From: Arthrospira sp. PCC 9108
GTDB lineage: Bacteria > Cyanobacteriota > Cyanobacteriia > Cyanobacteriales > Microcoleaceae
NCBI GenBank assembly: GCA_016745315.1
Contig: CP066886.1
Span: forward strand, 4,588,501-4,652,500
Direction of reading: 5' to 3'
Length of the DNA: 64,000 nucleotides
Position 1 is the first letter of the stretch. The number at the start of each line of letters is the position of its first letter. The translations under genes and the position numbers were made by a program. Below the pieces are notes generated by a model. The model made no database searches. It was not told the origin of the DNA and worked only from the letters and a program-made list of their open reading frames with translations. Positions 7,230 through 16,200 of this stretch are shown one piece after another.

Positions 7230-7799
7230 TTATTTAGGTTGACTATGGGAATTTTGGGGATTATGATTTTTTTCTAATTCTTCTTGTCTCCTTTTTCTTT
7301 CGTTTTCTTGAGAAGTTTTAAAAGATTCTGCTAATTGATCTTCAATATTGGGTACACGATCAATTCTGGCAAAATCATAGTCGGTTTTATCCTCCTCTTG
7401 TTGTTCTATGGAAGAAATAGGTTTTGCTGATGACATGGCAATTTCTGAGGGAGGAGAAGCATACCCCAAACCAACAATTGCTTGTGCAATTTCAACTCCG
7501 GTATACAACTTATTAACCACATCACCTAGCTTCACCTTTCTTTGTTCGGCAGTCTTAATTTGTTGCACTAAAAACCCCATATATTTTTCACAGCCATCAA
7601 TTTCACCTTGATAAGTAGATGACAGTTTTTCAAACAAAGGTGCAAATTTATCAAATTGTTGATCGTGCCAAGTCAATTTAATATTTTCCCATTGAGTAGC
7701 TACCTTTCCCCACTCTTGCTGTAACGTTCCTCGAAATTGATCTAACTGCCTGAGCAAGCACTCAGCATCTTCTAAGTTAAAAGAAGTTGGTTTAACCAT
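7230..7799 (-). CDS. WXG100-like protein with a C-terminal extension
   Basis: 189 residues. The first 95 residues are a helical hairpin of the WXG100 type, with W44-H-D46 in the turn position (KLTWHDQQFDKF). They are clearly similar to the next gene, whose turn is VWRDQQFDKF. Residues about 100-189 are a polar, Glu/Gln/Lys-rich tail ending in a highly charged helix. WXG100 proteins are the secreted substrates or chaperones of type VII systems; longer members are usually effectors. The Shine-Dalgarno AGGA precedes the ATG and the gap to the neighbour is 17 bases. Confidence 0.7.
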   Translation of the reverse strand: MVKPTSFNLEDAECLLRQLDQFRGTLQQEWGKVATQWENIKLTWHDQQFDKFAPLFEKLSSTYQGEIDGCEKYMGFLVQQIKTAEQRKVKLGDVVNKLYTGVEIAQAIVGLGYASPPSEIAMSSAKPISSIEQQEEDKTDYDFARIDRVPNIEDQLAESFKTSQENERKRRQEELEKNHNPQNSHSQPK

Positions 7800-7816
7800 A
7801 TCTATCTTTTCCTGAT

Positions 7817-8110
7817 TTATAAGTCGGCTAAACGTCCAGACAATTTTTGTTTTTTAGTCTCATTTATTTCAATTTGTTCTCGAACAAATCTGATGTATTG
7901 ATCGCTTTCTTTTTCCGCATCATTATAAGTAGAGATAAATTTCTCAAATATCGGTTCAAATTTATCAAATTGTTGATCGCGCCAAACCGATTTAAGATTG
8001 CTCCACTGGTTCAAAACCCTTGACCATTCATCCCGGATAGCCTCGTGAAACTGTTCCAGTTCTTTGAGTAGATCTTCTGCATCTTGAGCATCAAATGAAG
8101 TTTGAGCCAT
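7817..8110 (-). CDS. WXG100-like protein B
   Basis: 97 residues, the size of ESAT-6/CFP-10 proteins, wholly helical. The W43-R-D45 turn lies in the middle (SVWRDQQFDKFEPIFEKF). The canonical motif is W-x-G; here Asp replaces Gly, as in its paralogue downstream. An AGGAG lies before the ATG. It probably forms a heterodimer with a neighbouring WXG100-like protein, which is inference from the family. Confidence 0.7.
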   Translation of the reverse strand: MAQTSFDAQDAEDLLKELEQFHEAIRDEWSRVLNQWSNLKSVWRDQQFDKFEPIFEKFISTYNDAEKESDQYIRFVREQIEINETKKQKLSGRLADL

Positions 8111-8127
8111 AACCCTTTCTCCTTTTA

Positions 8128-8403
8128 TTAATAATTTTGTTCAAACTCTTTCAAGATATCATCAAACTTTCTGAGCCATTCCAAGGCATCGTCACCCGCT
8201 TCTAAGGCTCTTTGTACCATGTCTTTGGTTTGGTCGAAATCTTTAGTAAATTTGTCTTTACTTTCTCCTTTCCAAGAATCATCACATTTTCTCCAAGCTC
8301 CTTCAACTGCCTTAAATTTATCAGTTGTTAAATCTTGGAAATCAGACAAAGCCGCAATAAATTTGGCTAACTCTTGTTCGTCAATATCCAAATCTCTTGA
8401 CAT
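8128..8403 (-). CDS. WXG100 family protein A with canonical W-x-G
   Basis: 91 residues, all helical, with the canonical W44-K-G46 in the central turn (DDSWKGESKDKF) and a length typical of the family. An AGGAG precedes the ATG. It starts 15 bases after the EccC-like ATPase gene and is followed by two further WXG100-like genes. In type VII secretion such proteins are recognised by the last ATPase domain of EccC. This is the best-supported WXG100 protein of the three. Confidence 0.8.
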   Translation of the reverse strand: MSRDLDIDEQELAKFIAALSDFQDLTTDKFKAVEGAWRKCDDSWKGESKDKFTKDFDQTKDMVQRALEAGDDALEWLRKFDDILKEFEQNY

Positions 8404-8418
8404 CCTACAATCTCCTAA

Positions 8419-11400
8419 TCACGTCAACCGTTGTTCAAAATTATGGCAGTATTCGCCAATTTCTTCTTTTGTGGGGACAGCATAAGGCTTAAATTTCTCT
8501 AAACCTGCGGTCGCCGAATCATCCCGAAAATAAGCTCTGAGTCGTGGTAACTTTTCAGCATGGACTTCTCCTAATAGCAATCGAGAATCATCTCCCGGCA
8601 TATTCAAGGCAACCCGCAGGTCAAAATGGGTTAGCCAAGAACGATTATCCCCGGTCAGTTTGAGAAATGTTTTCATATCTTCTAACCAGAAAATAGTATG
8701 GATACCCAATTCAGACCCTTGAGAAATTAGCTTGAGTAGTCTTTCGGCATCTTCGGAAGGTTCTTCACTACGATGACCCATAACAGGACGTAAATTTTGC
8801 GATCTGTTTAACCCTCCCACTGCATAGACAAAAAATAGGGAATCTCCTAAATCATCGGGATTTTGGTCTGGGTTTTCTTCTCGTTGTTTTAAACGTCTTT
8901 CAAATTCTTCATAGGTCTCGTTTAATAAAGTTTCAGCTTTAATAACTTGACAATCTGGATCGGCAAAACGTTTAGCGATTTGGGTGGGGAAGTAAGAGTT
9001 AAAGGCATTCCTGAAATTGATGGTCATTTCTGTCCAGTCATTATCTTCATCAGGAATGGATAAATCAGCAATCATAAACCGTGCTTTTTGGGGTTGATAG
9101 CAATGAATTAAACTCATTAATATTCCCCCAATAATTCCCAAGACAATTTCTTCAGAAGAGCCAACTATCATCATGTTATTGCGGGGACGACGACGGAAAA
9201 TCGCTTTAGTATGATCGCCAATTCTCATCGGTTCTCCCAGCCAAGCAATCCCCGGAGTTTCTTGAACTACCCAATCTGGTTCTTTAATAACTTGTTTATT
9301 TAATTCTTTCAGGGAGAGCCATTCAGTCATATCCGATAATTTAACTAATTGTCGATTATGACTTAATTTAGTCGGTCGAGATCCATTAAAGAGAATTAAA
9401 GGTTCTGAGCGCTGATAATGATTTTGATTGACAATTTCCTGAATATTGACTAAGGCATTGGATCTTTCTTGAGCAGAAATATCAGCGACTTGACCGATCT
9501 CATTTTGATTTTTCTTACCATAATCTTTGTTATAAATCACCTTACCTGGTTTGTCCAGCAAATCTACAGCATCGGTATTTCCTTCCGCTAATACTGAAGA
9601 TGCTGTACTTTTATCCATTTGCTGTGCCATTCTCAGGTCAATTTGTGAGTAAATACCTCGACTCATATTGGGTACATTGGGAGACTGAGATGCAATTAAT
9701 AAATGAATCCCAAATGCACGTCCTTGTCGGGTTATATTATCCATCACTTGGTTGAGACTGCGGGTAATATTATCATTTTCCTGGAACATATACTGAAACT
9801 CATCAATGACCACTAAAATTCGTGGCATTGTTTCTCCAGTTTTATCCCGGTAATCTTGCAATTTGTTTAAGTTTCCTGCTGATTTAAACTTGATGCTGCG
9901 TTCTTCGATTTGTTTATTGACATACTCTAAAACACTTAATCCAAATTCGCGATCGCTTTCAATCGAGACAACTTTGGCATGGGGTAAGGCTTTTTCTTCG
10001 TTCAACTCTTCGGCATTTTGAGAAGTTTCTCCCTTTTCTGGATCGACATACATTTGAAACTCGACTCCCTCTTTAAAATCAAGTAAATATAACTCCAATT
10101 CATCGGGAGAATATCTCAGCGCCAAACTGACAATAATTGCATGAAGCGTATAACTTTTACCTGAACCTGTTTTACCTGCTAACAAACCATGACTGACCAG
10201 TTGTTTGTCTTCATTTTCACCTAACCAAAATTCCAACTTATCCATTGCACCCATTAAACCGATAGGCGCTCTGATTTCTTTCCTGCTATCCTCAGACCAT
10301 GCTTGTTGGGGATAAAGTTTGGAAAAGGGTAGAGTTTCAACACTAATTTTTTTCGCTTCTTCTGTAATGAGTTGTAGGATTTGATTAAATTGTTCGTTAG
10401 GTGGGGGTTCATCTAGTGCGACTTTGAAAACCAAATCATTAGGTAACTTCAACTCAAATAAGGACTGATTGGTATTTTGAGATGAACGAAAATTCTTTTG
10501 TCGAGCCGCAGTTTCTTCAGTCGGATTGATATCTAAACAGGTCAGTTCAATTTCGTCTCGACTATTGATTGAGTGAACTTTAACTACAACTTTTTGGCCG
10601 ACAGAAACCGCTTCTTCGGGTCTGTATATTCTTCGATCTACTAATTTTGGGGTTGGTACAAATCCTTGAGTATTGGGCAGAAATTCAACATAAGCACCCC
10701 CAGAGGTCAAGCTCGTAACATATCCCGAATAAACATTGCCCTGCTTGGGTTTTGCTCCCACACTCAAGCCATGTGTGGGGCTAATAACGGTACAAAAATC
10801 CTCAAATGTTCTGTAATCAAAGTTTTTCGGTTTCTCCAAAGTTTCGTCAATATGCAAAATCACATAAACACCCGCCCTAGAACCATTTAACCGGATGCTT
10901 TTCAGATCTTCCCACGAGTTGTTGTCAAAGCCAGTGGGAAAATCAGCAATAAATAAATAACGATAGGGTTCCGCTACAGACTGAGCCGCAATATTATAAT
11001 CTTCTATGCTTTGGTAATTTTTACCTAAATAGTTTTGTAGAACTTGCTCAATATGTTCGGTTAACCCTCGCAGTTGTTCTCGAATATCATCACTGCGAGT
11101 ATAGGTTTTCTGACCTGAAATAAATTGATGTAAATTCTTGAAGGGAAAAGTATTTCCCATGCTTACCGGGTCAATAAATATTCCTTTTAATTTTCTGACG
11201 GGGAAGGTACTGACCACTCGCAAAGCGATAGACTCTAAACCCGCAAGTGCGGCTTGACGAGATTCCGCATCACTGCTAAAAATTGCAATGTGTCCGGGCT
11301 TAAAGTTGGGCAAATGATTAGAAAAATCTCGGATTGGTATCAATGCCGGAACTCTAGCGGGTGGCTGTACTTGATCCAGTAAAAATTCACCAATTCGTAA

Positions 11401-11808
11401 AACACCAGGAGCCAGACCACCATTTTGAGGTTTATAACTATCGCTATTCTCTGAAGGTGTCCAACGGGGATCATTCCAAGAAGCTGATAATAAGCGGGGG
11501 TTATCAATTTGATTTACTAATTGACTAATTTCTTTTTGTTTTTGTTGCAATTTTTGAGAAAAAATATTGCCCTCAAAAATCGCTCTTTCTTGAGCAAGCT
11601 TAGTATCTTCATTGACTATATATAAATTTGATAATACTTTCTTTTTTAAACTTTCTGTTTGTTGTTTTAATTCACTTTCATTCGCCTCTATTTTCTGAGA
11701 AAATTGTTTTTCTTCTTGAATAATTTGATTTTGCAAATCAGCTTTTTTTAGATTTTTTTCTTGTTTTTCTTGGATTAGCTTATTTAAATTTTCTAAAAAA
11801 CTTGCCAT
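8419..11808 (-). CDS. EccC/FtsK-SpoIIIE-like ATPase with an inserted S1 domain
   Basis: 1129 residues. An N-terminal coiled coil covers about 1-100. A first, degenerate RecA-like ATPase spans about 150-340, with a Walker-B-like YRYLFIADFP but no P-loop. An S1-type OB fold lies at about 356-426 (NVYSGYVTSLTSGGAYVEFL). A canonical FtsK/SpoIIIE ATPase spans about 510-780, with Walker A GKTGSGKS at 545-552 and Walker B RILVVIDEF near 664-671. A third, degenerate ATPase covers about 860-1129 (IVGSSEEIVLG in the P-loop position). Three ATPase modules beside WXG100 genes match EccC/YukBA, the motor of type VII secretion. The N-terminal membrane helices of EccC are missing. A strong GGGAGG precedes the ATG. 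Confidence 0.8.
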   Translation of the reverse strand: MASFLENLNKLIQEKQEKNLKKADLQNQIIQEEKQFSQKIEANESELKQQTESLKKKVLSNLYIVNEDTKLAQERAIFEGNIFSQKLQQKQKEISQLVNQIDNPRLLSASWNDPRWTPSENSDSYKPQNGGLAPGVLRIGEFLLDQVQPPARVPALIPIRDFSNHLPNFKPGHIAIFSSDAESRQAALAGLESIALRVVSTFPVRKLKGIFIDPVSMGNTFPFKNLHQFISGQKTYTRSDDIREQLRGLTEHIEQVLQNYLGKNYQSIEDYNIAAQSVAEPYRYLFIADFPTGFDNNSWEDLKSIRLNGSRAGVYVILHIDETLEKPKNFDYRTFEDFCTVISPTHGLSVGAKPKQGNVYSGYVTSLTSGGAYVEFLPNTQGFVPTPKLVDRRIYRPEEAVSVGQKVVVKVHSINSRDEIELTCLDINPTEETAARQKNFRSSQNTNQSLFELKLPNDLVFKVALDEPPPNEQFNQILQLITEEAKKISVETLPFSKLYPQQAWSEDSRKEIRAPIGLMGAMDKLEFWLGENEDKQLVSHGLLAGKTGSGKSYTLHAIIVSLALRYSPDELELYLLDFKEGVEFQMYVDPEKGETSQNAEELNEEKALPHAKVVSIESDREFGLSVLEYVNKQIEERSIKFKSAGNLNKLQDYRDKTGETMPRILVVIDEFQYMFQENDNITRSLNQVMDNITRQGRAFGIHLLIASQSPNVPNMSRGIYSQIDLRMAQQMDKSTASSVLAEGNTDAVDLLDKPGKVIYNKDYGKKNQNEIGQVADISAQERSNALVNIQEIVNQNHYQRSEPLILFNGSRPTKLSHNRQLVKLSDMTEWLSLKELNKQVIKEPDWVVQETPGIAWLGEPMRIGDHTKAIFRRRPRNNMMIVGSSEEIVLGIIGGILMSLIHCYQPQKARFMIADLSIPDEDNDWTEMTINFRNAFNSYFPTQIAKRFADPDCQVIKAETLLNETYEEFERRLKQREENPDQNPDDLGDSLFFVYAVGGLNRSQNLRPVMGHRSEEPSEDAERLLKLISQGSELGIHTIFWLEDMKTFLKLTGDNRSWLTHFDLRVALNMPGDDSRLLLGEVHAEKLPRLRAYFRDDSATAGLEKFKPYAVPTKEEIGEYCHNFEQRLT

Positions 11809-11868
11809 ATTTCCTCCCTATTTGACTAGAAAATTAAAATCTTAAAAACATAATCAAGTGGAATTTAC

Positions 11869-12423
11869 TCATTCAACAGACAAAATTATAAGAAAATATA
11901 TTAGTGTTACCCAGAAAGTCGTTGCCAAATCTTGCCAGACGATTGTGACAACAACTGCAACAATAACAGTTGAAACAAGGCGCAACATTTTTTGATTTTT
12001 CAGGTTTTCTATTTTCTTTTCAATTTCATCTAATTTCTCGCCAACCTGAATATTTTGATTTTTTAAAGATTCTAATTGATATTTTTTTTGATTTTTTATG
12101 TTTTCTATTTCACCCTTTTTCATGTTATTGATATTTTTGATTTTTTCTAAAGTGATATTGATATCATTTAAGGCTTTATTGATGCGATCGCGATCTGTCT
12201 TTTCTCCAGAAACGTAGTTACAGTCAGTTGTGGGCAATGATGAAATGTCGTTGATGCCCAATTGTTGAGCCAATTTATAAGCTTCTTTTTTGCGAGAATT
12301 ATGCCAACTCAATTCTCGTTTAGCATCTAGCAGCTTTAAATGTTGAGTATTGATGGCATGAAGAGCTTGGTAATAGTCTTGAAGCAGATTTAGGTCTAAA
12401 TTTTCTGGGTAGTTTTGCTCCAT
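11869..12423 (-). CDS. Coiled-coil protein with C-terminal membrane helices
   Basis: 184 residues from ATG 12423; a TTG at 12453 would add ten residues but is less likely. Long charged helices cover about 15-140 with strong heptads (IKNQKKYQLESLKNQNIQ), and two hydrophobic segments form the C-terminus (LVSTVIVAVVVTIVWQD and FWVTLIYFLIILSVE). It lies 60 bases before the ATPase gene. Since that ATPase lacks its own membrane anchor and begins with a coiled coil, this protein may dock it to the membrane; that is inference. Confidence 0.65.
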   Translation of the reverse strand: MEQNYPENLDLNLLQDYYQALHAINTQHLKLLDAKRELSWHNSRKKEAYKLAQQLGINDISSLPTTDCNYVSGEKTDRDRINKALNDINITLEKIKNINNMKKGEIENIKNQKKYQLESLKNQNIQVGEKLDEIEKKIENLKNQKMLRLVSTVIVAVVVTIVWQDLATTFWVTLIYFLIILSVE

Positions 12424-12453
12424 TGTTTTGCCTGAACAGAGTAATTTGGTCAA

Positions 12454-12911
12454 TCAAGCATTAAATGTATCTTCGTATACCATAAATTTTCCGGGTGTAG
12501 ATCCTTTTCCGATTGATGTGGTTGACTGTTTCCTCGGAACAGCTTTGGCAATTTACTTAAAATAGTGGATGATCAACTCTGGTTTTAATTTTGCTCAAAA
12601 TCAGAGCTATTGGCAAGTCGGAAAAGGACGGAAAAGGACGGAAAAAGACGGGAGTTTGATTAAGAAATGTAAAAATTTAGGATGGTTGCTTCTAATGGTA
12701 GATGACAAGATGTTTCCCAAGCGGAATTGAGGGGCAATGGGGTAATGGGGTGTCAGCAGTGGAGCGATTCAACTAGGTAAGGCTTGGATAGTCTACCGTT
12801 GGTGGTTTAAAAGGAAGTGCGGAAGGGTCAAAAATAGAGGGAGATCGCTCTCTAACGTCCTATCAAAATGCTATACTGTTTTTCACACTCTGCGATGAGA
12901 AACGATTAACT
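12454..12911. other. Intergenic region between the secretion-like operon and the Uma2 gene
   Basis: 458 bases without a convincing gene. It should hold the promoter of the minus-strand operon. At 12620-12651 there are three tandem copies of the decamer GGAAAAGGAC (the last has one change). An imperfect stem CTCTG...CAGAG with an ATTTT/AAAAT top lies near 12575-12606. Confidence 0.5.
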
Positions 12912-13748
12912 ATGACCATCGCCCAATCCTCAGAACTGGGAATTACCTCACTTCCCGATCATACCCAACTCCCCGACTCCGACGGTACTTTTGTGAAAAA
13001 CTTTCAGGAGCATCCCCAAAGTATCTTATTGACTGATTCCATTCAATCAACACTAGATAGTATACACCCAGACCAGCAATATGCTATAGGTCAAGATTGT
13101 GGTATCTATTGGCGGCTGACAGAACCCCCAGAACGCGGGGCGGAATGTCCAGACTGGTTTTATGTTCCCAACGTTCCCCCCAGCCTCGACGGAAAATTCA
13201 GACGTTCCTATGTATTATGGCAGGAATATATCCCCCCTTTAATTGCCATAGAATTTGTGTCCGGTGATGGTTCCGAAGAACGCGATCGCACTCCTTTATC
13301 TCAAATTTCTGGAGAACGTCAAAAACCCGGTAAATTTTGGGTATATGAACAAGTTATCCGTCCGGCTTTCTCTGCTATCTATGAAGTCCAAAAAGCCAGT
13401 GTAGAAGTCTATCGCCTAGTGGAAAATCACTATGAGTTAGTGGCGGCGAATGAACGAGGTCACTATCCCATTCACTCCATGGGTGTAGAATTAGGGATTT
13501 GGCGGGGACAGTATAGCAACGTAGAATTGCCTTGGCTGCGTTGGTGGGATAATCAGGGTAATTTGCTATTAACGGGGGATGAACGGGCTAGAATTGAACG
13601 TCAGCGGGCGGAAAATCAACGTCAGCGGGCTGAACAAGCCGAACTAGAGTTACAGCAGGAACGCCAACGAGTCGAAGCTGAACGCCAACGGGCGGAAAGA
13701 CTAGCGGAGTTATTACGCGCCCAAGGAATTAACCCGGAGGAACTTTAA
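12912..13748 (+). CDS. Uma2 family (DUF820) putative restriction endonuclease-fold protein
   Basis: 278 residues. The central region has the PD-(D/E)XK pattern of Uma2 proteins: Asp in CPDWFYVPNV, Glu in LIAIEFVSGDGSEE, and a Lys/Tyr pair in KPGKFWVYEQ. The last 60 residues are an Arg/Glu/Gln-rich helix built from RQRAE-type repeats, a common tail in cyanobacterial Uma2 copies. These genes occur in tens of copies per cyanobacterial genome and their role is not established. It has its own upstream region and is not in an evident operon. Confidence 0.85.
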   Translation: MTIAQSSELGITSLPDHTQLPDSDGTFVKNFQEHPQSILLTDSIQSTLDSIHPDQQYAIGQDCGIYWRLTEPPERGAECPDWFYVPNVPPSLDGKFRRSYVLWQEYIPPLIAIEFVSGDGSEERDRTPLSQISGERQKPGKFWVYEQVIRPAFSAIYEVQKASVEVYRLVENHYELVAANERGHYPIHSMGVELGIWRGQYSNVELPWLRWWDNQGNLLLTGDERARIERQRAENQRQRAEQAELELQQERQRVEAERQRAERLAELLRAQGINPEEL

Positions 13749-13799
13749 ATAACTGTAAATAGAGGCGATCGCTCTCCCAAATCCTCCCTATTGGAACTC

Positions 13800-14345
13800 T
13801 CAGGAGTTGATCATTTCATCCAAACGGGCTAGGACTTCCTGACTGTGAATGGCCGGAATCACACCCACAAAGGTTTCTCGGAGAATACCATCAGGATCAA
13901 TAATAAATGAATGTCGCATCGAAAAGAAATTTAACCATGAACCATAAGCCTTGCTGACACTTCCATCAACATCAGCTAACAGCGGAAATTTTAACCCCTC
14001 AGAGTCGCAAAACTCGGCGTGGGAGTCCACATCATCAGCACTAATCCCTAAAATTTGGGTATTTCTAGCCATATATTTCGGCAAGTCTTCCTGAAAGCGA
14101 CGGGCTTCTAAGGTACATCCTGGCGTAAAATCTTTGGGATAAAAATAGACTACTACCCACTGACCTCGGTAGTCTGATAGAGACACCTCCCCGTCTCCGG
14201 TATTTGTGGGAAGCGTAAATTCTGGCGCGGGTTCATTTAGCGGCGGCAGTTGACCACCCAAGGCTAAGACCGGACTCGCTAGGTTTAGGTTAAATAGGGC
14301 GATCGCTATTCCTACAATTAGACTGATCAAGGTTCGGCGCAACAT
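13800..14345 (-). CDS. Thioredoxin-dependent peroxiredoxin (BCP/PrxQ type) with signal peptide
   Basis: 181 residues. A signal peptide or lumenal targeting sequence covers about 1-29 (LISLIVGIAIALFNL, then SPVLALG). The peroxiredoxin fold follows, with the active-site motif YPKDFTPGCT, in which Cys77 is the peroxidatic cysteine. A second cysteine, Cys113 (EFCDSEG), is not in the PrxQ CxxxxC position, so it may act as a 1-Cys or atypical enzyme. It reduces peroxides in the periplasm or thylakoid lumen. Not in an operon; the downstream gene on the other strand ends 51 bases away. Confidence 0.88.
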   Translation of the reverse strand: MLRRTLISLIVGIAIALFNLNLASPVLALGGQLPPLNEPAPEFTLPTNTGDGEVSLSDYRGQWVVVYFYPKDFTPGCTLEARRFQEDLPKYMARNTQILGISADDVDSHAEFCDSEGLKFPLLADVDGSVSKAYGSWLNFFSMRHSFIIDPDGILRETFVGVIPAIHSQEVLARLDEMINS

Positions 14346-14541
14346 AATACACAGATCGAAATTTCTTTACATATCTTTACATATCTCCGCCACCGGACTG
14401 GCGGAACCCTAAATCTATATTTGGAGTCAAGGAAATGCGATCGCCCCATATACTCCCCTAAATTACCCAAAAACTCTCAAATTGGTCTCCATCTGATCCC
14501 AAACAAGCTAACATCATTAACGGAAAAATAGCATTTCAAAC

Positions 14542-15873
14542 ATGACAAACATTCAACCTTTAAGTGGTCAAGCATTAGTAGCTATGGTGGTTAATGGATC
14601 ACCAATTGTTATCCAAGTTGATGGCGATAATGCACCCATCACCGCCGGAAACTTCGTAGAATTAGTTGAACTTGGCGTTTATGATGGTGTATCCTTCCAT
14701 CGCGTAGTCCGTGAACCTAACCCCTTTGTCGTACAGGGAGGCGACCCTAACAGCGTTATTCCAGGTTTTCCCCCTAACTTATTAGGAACTGGTGGATTTA
14801 TCGACCCAGCGACAGGACAAGTCCGTAATGTGCCCCTGGAAATTATACCAGAAGGTGCCACCGAACCTATCTACAGCCAAACTTTTCAACAAGCCGGAAT
14901 TACAGTTCCTCCCTTATTAAGAAATGTCCAGGGGTCGATCGCTATGGCGCGGTCAGGTAATGACCCTGACTCAGCCTCTTCTCAATTTTACTTTAACTTA
15001 GTTGACTCTCCCGGCTTGGATGGCGATTATGCCGTTTTTGGTATGGTGATGCAAGGGTTTGATGTGATTGACCAAATTCAACAAGGCGATCGCATTCAAG
15101 ACGCGGAAGTATTTGCTGGTATTTTACCAACTCGCACCTCTAATCTAATCACTGATGTACCACTTTTAAATGGTTTCATTAACACTCTTAACCGCGCCAG
15201 CTTACCCTTATCTTATGCCTTTCCTAGGGATTTGGATGCTGATAATGTGATCGAAATTACCCCCGAAATTAGCCAACAAAACCCTAAAGGAGTTTTCGCC
15301 GGGGGTGGTAATGATTTAGTGATCGGGTCAGAAATTGCTGATGTAATTAATGGTAATCAGGGTAATGATACCATCTATGGCGGCGCTGGTGATGACTTGA
15401 TTTGGGGTGGTCAAGGTGATGACCTGCTCTTTGGTAATGATGGTAATGATATCATCAACGGAAATCGCGGTAATGACACTATCTATGGCGGCGCTGGTGA
15501 TGACTTTATTCGCGGTGGACAGGGTGATGATTACTTGTCTGGAGATGCGGGAAATGATATTCTCATTGGTGATCTGGGTGCTGATACCCTCGTTGGTGGT
15601 CAGGGTGCAGATACTTTTGTTTTAACCCATGCTGATGCTACTATTGATCAGGCTGATCTGATTCTCGATTTTAACCTCGCTGAAGGCGATCGCATTGCGG
15701 TAGTCGGCGATATTGACCCATCAATATTAATCCTTAATTCAGTGGGTAATGATACTCATATTCTGCTCCCAGAAGGAGGTATTTTCGGAGTCGTTCAAAA
15801 TGCACAACCTGATCTAGTTAGACAGGGACTGTTTACCCTCTCACCCCAAGATTTGGCCCTGACTATCGGCTAA
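14542..15873 (+). CDS. Cyclophilin-type peptidyl-prolyl isomerase fused to RTX calcium-binding repeats
   Basis: 443 residues. Residues about 10-205 are a cyclophilin domain (FHRVVREPNPFVVQGGDPNS and FYFNLVDSPGLDGDYAVFG). Residues about 250-355 are RTX nonapeptides of the GGxGxDxxx type (GGAGDDLIWGGQGDDLLFGN), which bind calcium and mark type I secreted or surface proteins. The C-terminal 85 residues resemble the folding cap after RTX repeats. No N-terminal signal peptide is present, consistent with C-terminal type I export. The combination suggests an extracellular foldase; that role is inference. A perfect 10-bp inverted repeat follows the stop. Confidence 0.9.
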   Translation: MTNIQPLSGQALVAMVVNGSPIVIQVDGDNAPITAGNFVELVELGVYDGVSFHRVVREPNPFVVQGGDPNSVIPGFPPNLLGTGGFIDPATGQVRNVPLEIIPEGATEPIYSQTFQQAGITVPPLLRNVQGSIAMARSGNDPDSASSQFYFNLVDSPGLDGDYAVFGMVMQGFDVIDQIQQGDRIQDAEVFAGILPTRTSNLITDVPLLNGFINTLNRASLPLSYAFPRDLDADNVIEITPEISQQNPKGVFAGGGNDLVIGSEIADVINGNQGNDTIYGGAGDDLIWGGQGDDLLFGNDGNDIINGNRGNDTIYGGAGDDFIRGGQGDDYLSGDAGNDILIGDLGADTLVGGQGADTFVLTHADATIDQADLILDFNLAEGDRIAVVGDIDPSILILNSVGNDTHILLPEGGIFGVVQNAQPDLVRQGLFTLSPQDLALTIG

Positions 15874-15882
15874 TTTCTTCCC

Positions 15883-15923
15883 CTAGGGAACTGTATTTTT
15901 ATCCTGCAAGTCTAGTTCCCTAG
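15883..15923 (+). terminator. Inverted repeat, likely terminator after the cyclophilin-RTX gene
   Basis: CTAGGGAACT at 15883-15892 is perfectly complementary to AGTTCCCTAG at 15914-15923, 21 bases apart. A T-run lies in the loop rather than after the stem, so termination is plausible but not textbook. Confidence 0.5.
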
Positions 15924-15966
15924 ACTACCAAATACTATTAACTTCCCTTCCTGACCGGTTAAAACT

Positions 15967-16200
15967 ATGTCAACACTATCTTTAATTCCTCTGGCGATCG
16001 CCTGTATTTCTGTTTGGGTCAGCCTCAGTCATCATGGACACTGGTTTGATGAACTTCCCCGTCTTCTCGCCGCCGTCATCGCCACCATATCATCAATGTG
16101 GTTTTTTGTGATGATTCCCTGGCCTGTTAAACTTAGTCTAATTCTGTTAACCTTAATTATTGGTAACTTTTTGGTGAAAAAACAATTAGGTCTTAGATAG
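15967..16200 (+). CDS. Small membrane protein
   Basis: 77 residues with about three hydrophobic segments (residues 3-19, 32-50 and 53-69: LLAAVIATISSMWFFVMI, LSLILLTLIIGNFLV). It ends in a short basic tail. It follows the cyclophilin-RTX gene after the inverted repeat. No family recognised; codon use is like the neighbours, so it is probably real. Confidence 0.6.
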   Translation: MSTLSLIPLAIACISVWVSLSHHGHWFDELPRLLAAVIATISSMWFFVMIPWPVKLSLILLTLIIGNFLVKKQLGLR

